Of a DNA stretch of 7,851 bases, positions 1 to 6,394 are shown one piece after another (the first letter of the stretch is position 1; each line of letters opens with the position of its first letter). Both the position numbers and the translations under genes were made by a program. The notes below the pieces were generated by a model. The model searched no databases. It was not told where the DNA came from and saw only the letters and a list, made by a program, of their open reading frames with translations. Source of the stretch: an uncultured bacterium (GTDB lineage: Bacteria > Bacillota > Clostridia > Oscillospirales > Butyricicoccaceae). The stretch lies in assembly GCA_905215125.1 (NCBI GenBank), contig CAJMOV010000083.1, forward strand, positions 1-7,851. Direction: 5' to 3'.

Positions 1-614
1 GGGTGGTATTCATCTTTTAAGAAATTTCGCTTGATCCTTGCGCGGGCAGATGAGAGAGCAAGCTCTTCATCAATGCACTGTATTTGAAAAAAATTGATAA
101 GAGAAAATCCCGCTGATATTAGAGACATATCGGCAAAGGTTTCGCGCAAACGGGATGGTTCTATTATACCGGCGCGATAATATACCATGATTGCCTTATA
201 TTCCAGTTCTGTGGATTGATTATGGACAACCGCAAGGAAATGTCGAATACGGGGGCTGATATTGGCGTTTGGCAAAAGGTAGAGGTTAAGGGCTCGGCGT
301 GTAGGAGACATAATACGCCCGTGGTCGAGAATGTGATCCACCAACTGGCACAGGGCCTGCGTTGGCTGCATATCCGGCGGGATTTCAAAATAGAAGCTGG
401 GAATTTGCATTTTGTCCTGCTCAACGATGTATTGGAAGCACTGCAGAAGCATTTCATCCTTGCCGTCAAAATAATAGGTAATGGTATTGATATGCAAATG
501 GCAGCGCTCAGATATTTTTGCATAGGTAATATTGGCGACGCCTTCTTCTAGAAGCTGCATAATGGTTTTGAAAATAAGGATTTGGCGGGGGCAGTACTGC
601 TCTTGCTTGGACAT
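1..614 (-). CDS. TetR-family transcriptional regulator (3' end cut by window edge)
   Basis: The frame read from ATG at 614-612 stays open to the window edge and gives 204 residues with no stop. The N-terminal part fits the TetR DNA-binding domain: helix 1 about residues 10-24, then GVANITYAKISE (25-36), a recognition helix around 38-46, and the hallmark YYFDGKDEML (47-56). The rest is a helical, poorly conserved ligand-binding/dimerisation region. TetR proteins are usually 190-220 residues, so only a few C-terminal residues are probably missing. The start is supported by GGAGGG at 626-621, about six bases upstream. It is transcribed divergently from the transporter operon and is more AT-rich than it. 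The context suggests a local regulator of that operon responding to the transported compound or a breakdown product; this is inference. TetR proteins are mostly repressors, but activators exist. Confidence 0.85.
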   Translation of the reverse strand, partial: MSKQEQYCPRQILIFKTIMQLLEEGVANITYAKISERCHLHINTITYYFDGKDEMLLQCFQYIVEQDKMQIPSFYFEIPPDMQPTQALCQLVDHILDHGRIMSPTRRALNLYLLPNANISPRIRHFLAVVHNQSTELEYKAIMVYYRAGIIEPSRLRETFADMSLISAGFSLINFFQIQCIDEELALSSARARIKRNFLKDEYH

Positions 615-632
615 GGCTATCCCTCCGTATAT

Positions 633-661
633 ATATTAGCATATATTATTGGAATTTTCAA
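633..661 (-). promoter_or_regulatory. Sigma-A-type promoter of the TetR-family gene
   Basis: Read on the minus strand, TTGAAA (661-656, 5 of 6 to TTGACA) is followed by a 17-base spacer and TAATAT (638-633, 4 of 6 to TATAAT). The bases TGC immediately before the -10 make an extended -10. The predicted transcript start, about 7 bases downstream, falls near 626. The leader would then be only about a dozen bases and begin at the ribosome binding site itself, which is short. The region is AT-rich, so chance matches are easier here. Confidence 0.5.
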
Positions 662-677
662 TTTTAAATAGGAATAA

Positions 678-719
678 TTTCGTGTGCCTTACGAAGCCTT
701 TCGGATGGCTTACGAACAC
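678..719. repeat. Tandem 21-bp direct repeat, candidate operator pair
   Basis: Positions 678-698 and 699-719 are two adjacent copies of TTTCGNNTGNCTTACGAANNC. They agree at 16 of 21 positions, with TTTCG and CTTACGAA identical. Each copy carries an imperfect dyad: TTCGT(679-683)/ACGAA(691-695) in the first and TTCG(700-703)/CGAA(713-716) in the second. The dyad centres, near 687 and 708, are 21 bases apart, two helical turns, so both would lie on the same DNA face. A dyad of about 17 bases is the right size for a TetR dimer. They lie upstream of both divergent promoters. Binding by the adjacent regulator is inference. Confidence 0.6.
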
Positions 720-737
720 CCCGTCTGTTATGTTGTA

Positions 738-745
738 TATATAAG
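738..745 (+). promoter_or_regulatory. Possible -10 element of the transporter operon promoter
   Basis: TATATAAG at 738-745 contains good -10 matches (TATATA at 738-743, TATAAG at 740-745). No recognisable -35 lies 16-18 bases upstream: that position is occupied by the end of the second 21-bp repeat and a C-rich run. If this is the promoter, the start is near 750 and the two repeats centre near -42 and -63. This is a weak call, since AT-rich intergenic DNA often yields such matches. Confidence 0.25.
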
Positions 746-824
746 CAATGCTTTGGCCTGTATTTTTTGTATGAAAAAGAAAAGACGACATGTTAAGGCC
801 TGACAGCAGGAGAAAAAAGGTGGG

Positions 825-1763
825 GTGAAATTGGTTAGGTATTGTTTAAATCGACTGTGGCAGACGCTGGTTGTTTTGTTGGGAGTCACATTGATTACTT
901 TCATTTTGATGAATGTAGTTCCCGGCAACCCGGTACTGATGATGCTGGGACAACGTGCGGATGAGGACACCGTCGCCCGCGTGGAGCATGAGTTGGGGAT
1001 GGATCAGCCCCTTTATGCTCAGTACGGCCGCTTTCTGAAGGGGCTGGCGCAAATGGACCTGGGCAGATCCTATTTCCGTAAGGTGCCGGTTGTCGATCTG
1101 GTTGCCGGCCGTTTTCTGGTAACGGCAAGGGTGGCGTGCATCACTTTTGTCTTTTCCATGCTGCTGGGGGTGGGCATCGGCATTATTGCTGCAGTCAACC
1201 GCGGGCGCGCGCTGGATCGCGGGCTGATGGCGTTGGCGATATTGGGCATATCGGCCCCTTCCTTCTGGGTGGCGCTTATCCTGCAGATTGTTTTCGGCCT
1301 GATGCTGGGGTGGCTGCCTATATCGGGGCTTGACAGCTGGAAAAGCTATATATTGCCCTGCTTCGCCCTGGGGACGCGCTTTGCAGCAACGACGGCGCGT
1401 TTTACCCGCACCAGCATGCTGGACGTTATAGGACAGGATTATGTTCGCACGGCACGCGCAAAAGGGCTTAGGGAAAAGGCTGTCATTTTGCAGCATTCCT
1501 TTAAAAACGCTTTGATTCCCGTCGTTACCTTGTCGGGGATGCAACTTGGCGGGCTGCTGTGCGGTGCCATACTAACGGAAAGCGTTTTTACCATTCCCGG
1601 AATAGGGAAATTGACGGTAGACAGCATGATGGAAAGGGATCTGCCGCTGCTTCAGGGCTGCATTATTTATATTGCCATCGTCGTCGTGCTGTGTAACCTG
1701 CTGGTCGATTTGTCTTATGCGCTGATCGATCCGCGTATCCGCGTTACGGCGAAGGGGGTATAA
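825..1763 (+). CDS. Peptide ABC transporter permease, DppB/OppB/GsiC type
   Basis: This is the first inner-membrane permease of a Dpp/Opp-class importer. The 312 residues match the family's usual length. TM1 (about 9-31) runs into the VPGNP motif, followed by an extracytoplasmic stretch with LGMDQPLYAQYGRFL (57-71) and DLGRS (78-82), typical of DppB. Further membrane spans lie near 100-124, 135-161, 177-190, 228-252 and 277-300. The cytoplasmic EAA loop is clear, QDYVRTARAKGL (204-215) through NALIPVV (228-234), and is where the ATPase docks. The start is uncertain. GTG at 825 is used here, with AGGAGA at 808-813 rather far away (11 bases). TTG at 831, two codons later, sits 7 bases after AAGGTGG (817-823). 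An in-frame TGA at 801 excludes longer forms. It is the first gene of the operon, and the next gene starts 2 bases after its stop. Confidence 0.95.
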   Translation: MKLVRYCLNRLWQTLVVLLGVTLITFILMNVVPGNPVLMMLGQRADEDTVARVEHELGMDQPLYAQYGRFLKGLAQMDLGRSYFRKVPVVDLVAGRFLVTARVACITFVFSMLLGVGIGIIAAVNRGRALDRGLMALAILGISAPSFWVALILQIVFGLMLGWLPISGLDSWKSYILPCFALGTRFAATTARFTRTSMLDVIGQDYVRTARAKGLREKAVILQHSFKNALIPVVTLSGMQLGGLLCGAILTESVFTIPGIGKLTVDSMMERDLPLLQGCIIYIAIVVVLCNLLVDLSYALIDPRIRVTAKGV

Positions 1764-1765
1764 CA

Positions 1766-2662
1766 ATGCAAGCCAAGCAGGAAAAGATACAGGCCGCCGA
1801 ACGCGCAATGGGCCCAAAATCCCGCAGCTACTATGTAGACGCCATGATGCGGCTGCGCAGCAACCGCTCGGCCATGGTGTGCCTGGTAATTATTTTGGCC
1901 TTTATTGTCATCGCCTTTACCGCACAATGGATTTCTCCCTATGATCCCTATGAAATCGACCTGAAGAGCACGCTGCAGGGGCCGTCGGCCGCGCATTGGA
2001 TGGGAACGGATGAATACGGCAGGGATATTTTGTCCCGCATCCTGTACGGTACGCGTATTTCGTTGTCGGTTGGGTTGGTGTCGCAAGTCATATCGACTGT
2101 GCTTGGCGTTATGCTGGGATCAGTCGCCGGATACTATGGCGGAAAAATGGATATGCTGATTTCCCGCCTGATGGAGATTTTCTCCGCGTTCCCGGACATC
2201 CTTTTTGCCATTGGCATTATGTTTGTGCTGGGGCCTGGCATCCTCAATATTTTTATCGCCCTGGGGATTCTGGGCTGGGTGGGGACGGCGCGCCTGGTGC
2301 GCAGCCAGGTGCTTCAGCTCAAGGAAACGGAATACATTGCCGCGGCAAAGTCAGCGGGAGCGAGCAGCTTCTGGCTGATTACAAGGCATATGATCCCCAA
2401 CTGTGTGTCCACCATCATTATATTGATCACCATGGGGATTCCCGGAGCCATTATGTCAGAGGCCTCCCTCTCTTTCCTGGGGCTTGGCGTCCACCCGCCC
2501 ACAGCCAGCTGGGGGTCGATGATCAACACAGCGCGTATTTACATCCTCAGCGATCCGACGTACAGCATTTTTCCCGGTATTGCCATTATCATCCTGGTTT
2601 TGGCCTTCAACATCTTCGGCGACGGACTGCGCGACGCGCTGGATCCGCGCCTGAAGGACTGA
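1766..2662 (+). CDS. Peptide ABC transporter permease, DppC/OppC/GsiD type
   Basis: This is the second permease, pairing with the upstream DppB-type protein to form the translocation pore. The 298 residues are normal for the family. A polar N-terminus of about 35 residues precedes TM1 (about 36-56), then ISPYDPYEIDL (56-66) and HWMGTDEYGRDILSRILYG (77-95), which is the DppC/OppC signature HxxGTDxxGRD. More spans lie near 98-121, 131-156, 158-175, 212-232 and 267-285. The EAA loop is ETEYIAAAKSAGAS (187-200), continuing to HMIPNC (208-213). ASLSFLGLGVHPPTASWG (233-250) and the C-terminal FGDGLRDALDPR (284-295) are highly conserved in this subfamily. The ATG follows a GGGGG run at 1754-1758, at the end of the previous gene, so translation is probably coupled. 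Confidence 0.96.
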   Translation: MQAKQEKIQAAERAMGPKSRSYYVDAMMRLRSNRSAMVCLVIILAFIVIAFTAQWISPYDPYEIDLKSTLQGPSAAHWMGTDEYGRDILSRILYGTRISLSVGLVSQVISTVLGVMLGSVAGYYGGKMDMLISRLMEIFSAFPDILFAIGIMFVLGPGILNIFIALGILGWVGTARLVRSQVLQLKETEYIAAAKSAGASSFWLITRHMIPNCVSTIIILITMGIPGAIMSEASLSFLGLGVHPPTASWGSMINTARIYILSDPTYSIFPGIAIIILVLAFNIFGDGLRDALDPRLKD

Positions 2663-2680
2663 GCGAGGGGGCTGTAAGCA

Positions 2681-3682
2681 ATGGAAAAATTGATAGAGGT
2701 CAAAGGGCTGAAAACGTATTTTTACACTGAAGACGGCATTGTTAAGGCGGTCGACAACGTATCGTTTGCCATCGAAAAAGGCAAAACGCTGGGCATCGTC
2801 GGGGAATCCGGGTCGGGAAAAAGCATTACGTCGCTGTCAATCATGCGGCTGGTGCAGTCGCCGCCGGGGAAAATTGTCGGGGGCGAGATCCTTTTTCATG
2901 GAAAGGATTTGCTCAAGCTGTCGATGGAGGAAATGCGCGAAGTGCGCGGCAACGACATCGCCATGATTTTCCAGGAACCCATGACCAGCCTAAACCCGGT
3001 CTTTACCGTCGGGCGGCAGATCGCTGAGGCCGTTATGCTGCACCAGAAGGCAGATAAAAAGGCGGCTTGGGACAAGGCGGTACAGATGTTGTCGCTGGTC
3101 GGTATCCCCAACCCGGAAAAGCGCGTCAAAGAATACCCCCATCAGCTTTCGGGCGGGATGCGTCAGCGCGTCATGATCGCCATGGCGCTGTCATGCAGCC
3201 CTGAGCTGCTTATCTGCGACGAGCCGACAACGGCCCTTGACGTCACCATCCAGGCGCAGATTCTCGATCTCATCAACACCCTCAAGCAGGAAACAGGCGC
3301 GGCTATCATTATGATCACACATGCGCTGGGCGTCATTGCTGAAATGGCCGATGATGTCATCGTCATGTACTGCGGCAGAATTGTCGAGCACGCGGATGTG
3401 CATGCCCTGTTCAGGCGCCCCCTGCACCCGTATACGGAAGGACTTTTGCAGTCCATCCCCAGGCTGGATCAGAGCGACGACGCCCAATTGCAGTCTATTC
3501 CCGGTATGGTTCCCAAAATGACGCAGATGCCCGAGGGTTGCCCGTTCCATCCGCGGTGCAGGTATGCGAGGGAAATTTGCACCCGGGAGCAGCCCGGAGA
3601 GCTGGAATGTGAAGGACGCATTGTCCGGTGTTTCAAGTACGACCCCGAGCATCGGGAGCTCTGGAAGGAGGGGACACGATGA
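2681..3682 (+). CDS. Peptide ABC transporter ATPase, DppD/OppD type
   Basis: This is one of the two cytoplasmic ATPases that power the importer. All nucleotide-binding motifs are present: Walker A GESGSGKS (41-48), Q-loop FQEPMTSLNP (97-106), signature LSGGMRQR (156-163), Walker B LLICDE with catalytic E181, D-loop TALD, and switch His H214. The residue after that His is Ala (ITHAL) where the family nearly always has Asp. The C-terminal oligopeptide-transporter extension (about 235-333) contains HPYTEGLLQSIP and a Cys cluster, CPFHPRC (287-293) plus C300, C310 and C317. This cluster is typical of DppD/OppD and has been linked to an iron-sulfur site in related transporters. At 333 residues it is normal length. 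The start ATG has a GAGGGGG upstream (2665-2671). Its stop overlaps the next gene's start by 4 bases. Confidence 0.96.
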   Translation: MEKLIEVKGLKTYFYTEDGIVKAVDNVSFAIEKGKTLGIVGESGSGKSITSLSIMRLVQSPPGKIVGGEILFHGKDLLKLSMEEMREVRGNDIAMIFQEPMTSLNPVFTVGRQIAEAVMLHQKADKKAAWDKAVQMLSLVGIPNPEKRVKEYPHQLSGGMRQRVMIAMALSCSPELLICDEPTTALDVTIQAQILDLINTLKQETGAAIIMITHALGVIAEMADDVIVMYCGRIVEHADVHALFRRPLHPYTEGLLQSIPRLDQSDDAQLQSIPGMVPKMTQMPEGCPFHPRCRYAREICTREQPGELECEGRIVRCFKYDPEHRELWKEGTR

Positions 3683-4689
3683 ATGAGCTGGATAAAAGGG
3701 CGCCGCTGCTTGAAGTGCAGGGGCTGAAAAAGTGGTTTCTGGTTCATAAGGGCATGCTCGGCAAGCCAAACCGCTATGTCAAGGCAGTCAACGGGGTGGA
3801 TTTCACCGTGGGGGCAGGGGAGACGCTTGGCGTCGTCGGCGAGTCTGGCTGCGGAAAGTCGACGATGGGCCGCAGCGTTATGCGGCTGATCGAACCGACT
3901 GAAGGGCAGATCCGATTTGACGGCGAGGATTTTTCCGCCCTGACGGCGCAGCAGCTGCGCAGGCGAAGGTCTGAGATGCAGATCATTTTCCAGGATCCTT
4001 TTGCCTCGCTCGACCCGCGTATGACGGTCGGCGACATCATCGCAGAGCCAATGGACATCCAGCGGCTGCACGCAAGCCGCAGCGAACGCGAGGCTCACGT
4101 CGTCGAGCTGTGCCGCCTGGTCGGGCTGGATCCTGACTATCTCAAACGGTACGCGCATGAGTTTTCGGGCGGCCAGCGCCAGCGCATCGGTATCGCACGG
4201 TCTCTTGCGCTCAGCCCAAAGCTCATCGTCTGCGACGAGCCTGTGTCGGCGCTCGATGTGTCTATCCAGGCACAGGTCATCAACCTGATGGAAGAAATTC
4301 AGGAAAAGCGCGGCGTCGCCTATATTTTCATTTCTCACGATCTGTCGGTTGTCAAATATATTTCCCATAAGGTGGCAGTCATGTATCTGGGGAAAATTGT
4401 CGAAATCGCACCCAAGCATTCCCTGTATGAAAAGGCGGCGCACCCGTACACGCAGGCCCTGCTGTCGGCCATCCCTATCGCGGATCCGGAAAGCAAGCGC
4501 CGGCGCATCCGGCTGGAGGGGGACATCCCCAGCCCCATGAATCTGCCGGGCGGCTGCTGCTTTCACACACGCTGCCCGTATGCCACGGCAGAGTGCGCCG
4601 AGCACATCCCGCAGCTTGAGCCGGTCGGACAGGATCATTACTGCGCCTGTCTGCATGTAAAAACGTTATCTTCAGCCGGACAGGGCTGA
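3679..4689 (+). CDS. Peptide ABC transporter ATPase, DppF/OppF type
   Basis: This is the second ATPase, forming the heterodimer with the upstream DppD-type protein. I chose ATG 3679 because it overlaps the preceding stop (ATGA) and is preceded by AAGGAGGGG at 3665-3673. An upstream in-frame ATG at 3628 would add 17 residues unlike the family and lacks such a site. The product is 336 residues. Motifs: Walker A GESGCGKS (54-61, with the GCGKS wording usual in DppF/OppF), Q-loop FQDPFASLDP (104-113), signature FSGGQRQR (162-169), Walker B LIVCDE (182-187), and H-loop ISHDLSV with H220. The C-terminal extension has HPYTQALLSAIP (255-266), GDIPSPMNLPGGC (281-293) and the Cys cluster C293, C294, C299, C306, C322, C324. 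A small hairpin (4671-4690) spans its stop codon. Confidence 0.96.
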   Translation: MNELDKRAPLLEVQGLKKWFLVHKGMLGKPNRYVKAVNGVDFTVGAGETLGVVGESGCGKSTMGRSVMRLIEPTEGQIRFDGEDFSALTAQQLRRRRSEMQIIFQDPFASLDPRMTVGDIIAEPMDIQRLHASRSEREAHVVELCRLVGLDPDYLKRYAHEFSGGQRQRIGIARSLALSPKLIVCDEPVSALDVSIQAQVINLMEEIQEKRGVAYIFISHDLSVVKYISHKVAVMYLGKIVEIAPKHSLYEKAAHPYTQALLSAIPIADPESKRRRIRLEGDIPSPMNLPGGCCFHTRCPYATAECAEHIPQLEPVGQDHYCACLHVKTLSSAGQG

Positions 4690-4690
4690 A
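4671..4690 (+). promoter_or_regulatory. Small intercistronic hairpin at the DppF-type stop codon
   Basis: TTCAGCC (4671-4677) and GGCTGAA (4684-4690) form a perfect 7-bp stem with a 6-base loop. The stem includes the TGA stop at 4687-4689. No T tract follows, so it is not a terminator. It sits just before the ribosome binding site of the solute-binding protein gene and could act as an RNA-processing or 3'-end stability element, uncoupling binding-protein expression from the upstream genes. A 7-bp stem can also arise by chance. Confidence 0.3.
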
Positions 4691-4717
4691 AGGATAGAAA
4701 CTGAAGGAGGAAAACAC

Positions 4718-6358
4718 ATGAAAGCCAAGAAATGGTTGTCCCTGCTGCTCGCGCTGTCCCTGCTGTTGGTTTTCTCCGCCTGCAACGGCGGGACGGAAAA
4801 CGAATCCCAGACGTCTGACGGAGAGACTTCCGGCGACAATGTCCCCCAGACCGATGGGGGCGTGCAGGCCACTGAGCTGCGCTTTGGGCAGATCAACCCC
4901 AAAGCCCCGCTTGACCGGACGGTCGGTACTTACATTCAGACCAGCCAGATTACGGAATGGGTATATGAAGGAATGTATCGCATTAACCCCCAAACCGGCG
5001 AGCTGGAGCCCTGCCTGGCCGAGAGCTGTGAGGTGTCGGAGGACGGCCTGACATACACCTTTCATCTGCGCCAGGGGGTCAAATTTCACGATGGCACAGA
5101 CCTTACCTCGGCCGACGTCAAGTATTCCTTTGAACGTCTGCTGACCCCGGCGACCAACGCCTTGGTCGGCGAGGATTACAACATGATCGTCGGCGCTGTC
5201 GAGATGATGAACGGCGAAGCGGCAGAGCTGGCTGGACTGACCTGCCCGGATGAATATACCGTCGTTATCGAGACCAATGAAGTCATGGCCCTGACCATGA
5301 TGCTTATCGCCCCGACCCCTATTTACCCGGAAGAAGCCTGTGCCGCCGCCGGAGCCGACTGGGGGCTTCAGCTCAACGCCATCGGCACAGGCCCGTATAA
5401 GCTGACGGAAAACACCGAGACGCGGATTACCATTGAAAAATTTGCCGATTACTGGGGCGGTGCTGACGCGGTGCAGGTTGACCGTGTGGTTTACATGCAG
5501 TACAACGACACTGCAACTATGCAGCTGGCTTATCAAAACGGCGACATTGATTCTTATATCATCGACGCCACCCAGGTAGCCGAGTTTGAAAAGACCATTC
5601 CGGACGAGGTCAAGTCCTTTCCGACCTATGGACATTTCTTCACCATGATGAACCAGTCCATGGCGCCATTTGATGACATCAAGGTGCGTGAAGCCTTTGC
5701 TTACGCCATTGATGTGGAAGCCATCACCGGCGATCTGCTCGGCGGAACGATGGAGCCGGCGTCCTGTCTGCTCGCCCCGACCGTTATGGGGCATGTAAGC
5801 CGCGACGTCATCCAGTACGACCCGGAAAAATCCAAGCAGATACTGGCCGATGCCGGCTACCCTGACGGCGTAGCGTTTGAAGCCTATACCACCAATCTGG
5901 CCAGCCAGGGCGGGCAGATGCTGGTCGCTATGCAGGCGCAGGCTGCGTCCGCCGGCTTTGAAATGAAGATCACTCAGGTCGACAGCGCTACCTGGACGGA
6001 AATGCGCAACAGTGGGCAGGTACCCTTTGCCATTGGCAACTGGTACCTGGGCACGCCCGAGGCCGACAGCATCCTGCATGGCTTCTTCCACAGCTCAAAC
6101 AACAAATATTTCTCTATCATGTATGAGAACGAGGAATATGACGCCCTGGTGGAAGCGGCGCGGCATGAGCTGGACACCGACAAGCGCATTGAAATGTATC
6201 GGCAGGCAGACGATATGCTGGTGCAGGAGGATTTTGTCACCACCCCGCTCTGCTATCCCACGTCCTTCTATCTCGTGAAGCCCCATGTCCAGAATTTTGA
6301 TATGTATAATTCCGTCCTGCCGCTGTGGGACTGTTCGGTGGACATGACAGCCAGATAA
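4718..6358 (+). CDS. Family 5 extracellular solute-binding lipoprotein (peptide-binding type)
   Basis: This is the ligand-capturing component of the importer, predicted to be tethered outside the membrane. The 546 residues begin with a lipoprotein signal: KAKK, a hydrophobic run (7-19) and lipobox FSAC with Cys22 as the lipidation site. A Gly/Ser/Thr/Asn/Asp/Glu-rich linker (23-50) follows. The SBP_bac_5 fold is clear from EWVYEGMYRINPQTGELEP (80-98), LAESCEVSEDGLTYTFHLR (100-118), VKFHDGTDLTSADVKYSFER (121-140), GTGPYKL (223-229) and VREAFAYAIDVEAI (323-336). Around the ligand-pocket segment it reads NWYLGTPEADSIL (441-453), without the Asp found after WCA in OppA or WTG in DppA. ATG 4718 has an excellent AAGGAGGAAAA site. 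The gene lies after the ATPases and before the hydrolase. The ligand is unknown: peptides by default, possibly modified ones. Confidence 0.95.
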   Translation: MKAKKWLSLLLALSLLLVFSACNGGTENESQTSDGETSGDNVPQTDGGVQATELRFGQINPKAPLDRTVGTYIQTSQITEWVYEGMYRINPQTGELEPCLAESCEVSEDGLTYTFHLRQGVKFHDGTDLTSADVKYSFERLLTPATNALVGEDYNMIVGAVEMMNGEAAELAGLTCPDEYTVVIETNEVMALTMMLIAPTPIYPEEACAAAGADWGLQLNAIGTGPYKLTENTETRITIEKFADYWGGADAVQVDRVVYMQYNDTATMQLAYQNGDIDSYIIDATQVAEFEKTIPDEVKSFPTYGHFFTMMNQSMAPFDDIKVREAFAYAIDVEAITGDLLGGTMEPASCLLAPTVMGHVSRDVIQYDPEKSKQILADAGYPDGVAFEAYTTNLASQGGQMLVAMQAQAASAGFEMKITQVDSATWTEMRNSGQVPFAIGNWYLGTPEADSILHGFFHSSNNKYFSIMYENEEYDALVEAARHELDTDKRIEMYRQADDMLVQEDFVTTPLCYPTSFYLVKPHVQNFDMYNSVLPLWDCSVDMTAR

Positions 6359-6394
6359 ACGGCTTTTGCAGGCTCGGGAAGGGAGGAAACCGAT

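Larger units (their letters stand above)
615..824. other. Divergent intergenic control region
   Basis: These 210 bases separate the two divergent start codons. From left to right they hold the regulator's ribosome binding site and promoter (621-661), a tandem pair of 21-bp repeats (678-719), a plus-strand TATATAAG (738-745), and a leader of about 75 bases before the first permease gene. A TGA at 801-803 lies in frame with that gene and limits how far upstream its start can be. I see no riboswitch, attenuator hairpin or small open frame with a ribosome binding site in this stretch. Confidence 0.8.

Noticed and set aside
216..551. Plus-strand 111-codon frame near the left end
   Set aside because: It is antisense to the TetR-family gene, which has a clear helix-turn-helix and ribosome binding site. 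The complete 119-codon minus-strand frame at 164-523 is also out of frame with that gene.
631..646. ATATAT-TAGC-ATATAT palindrome over the regulator's -10 region as an autoregulatory operator
   Set aside because: The arms are simple alternating AT, self-complementary by composition, and bear no resemblance to the tandem repeats. It is not distinguishable from AT-rich promoter background.
3469..4656. Minus-strand open frame of 395 codons opposite the DppF-type ATPase
   Set aside because: It is the complement of an ATPase with all motifs intact, and its product is Arg/His/Asp-rich with no recognisable fold. It is a shadow frame.
4475..6091. Minus-strand open frame of 538 codons opposite the binding-protein gene
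   Set aside because: It lies antisense to a clear family 5 binding protein and has no recognisable domain. Its length follows from the high-GC codon bias of the real gene.
825..6358. Naming the transporter as a specific system (glutathione Gsi, nickel Nik, or dipeptide Dpp)
   Set aside because: Subunit types are certain but the substrate is not. The binding protein shows no diagnostic ligand motif that I can recognise, so gene symbols are left empty.
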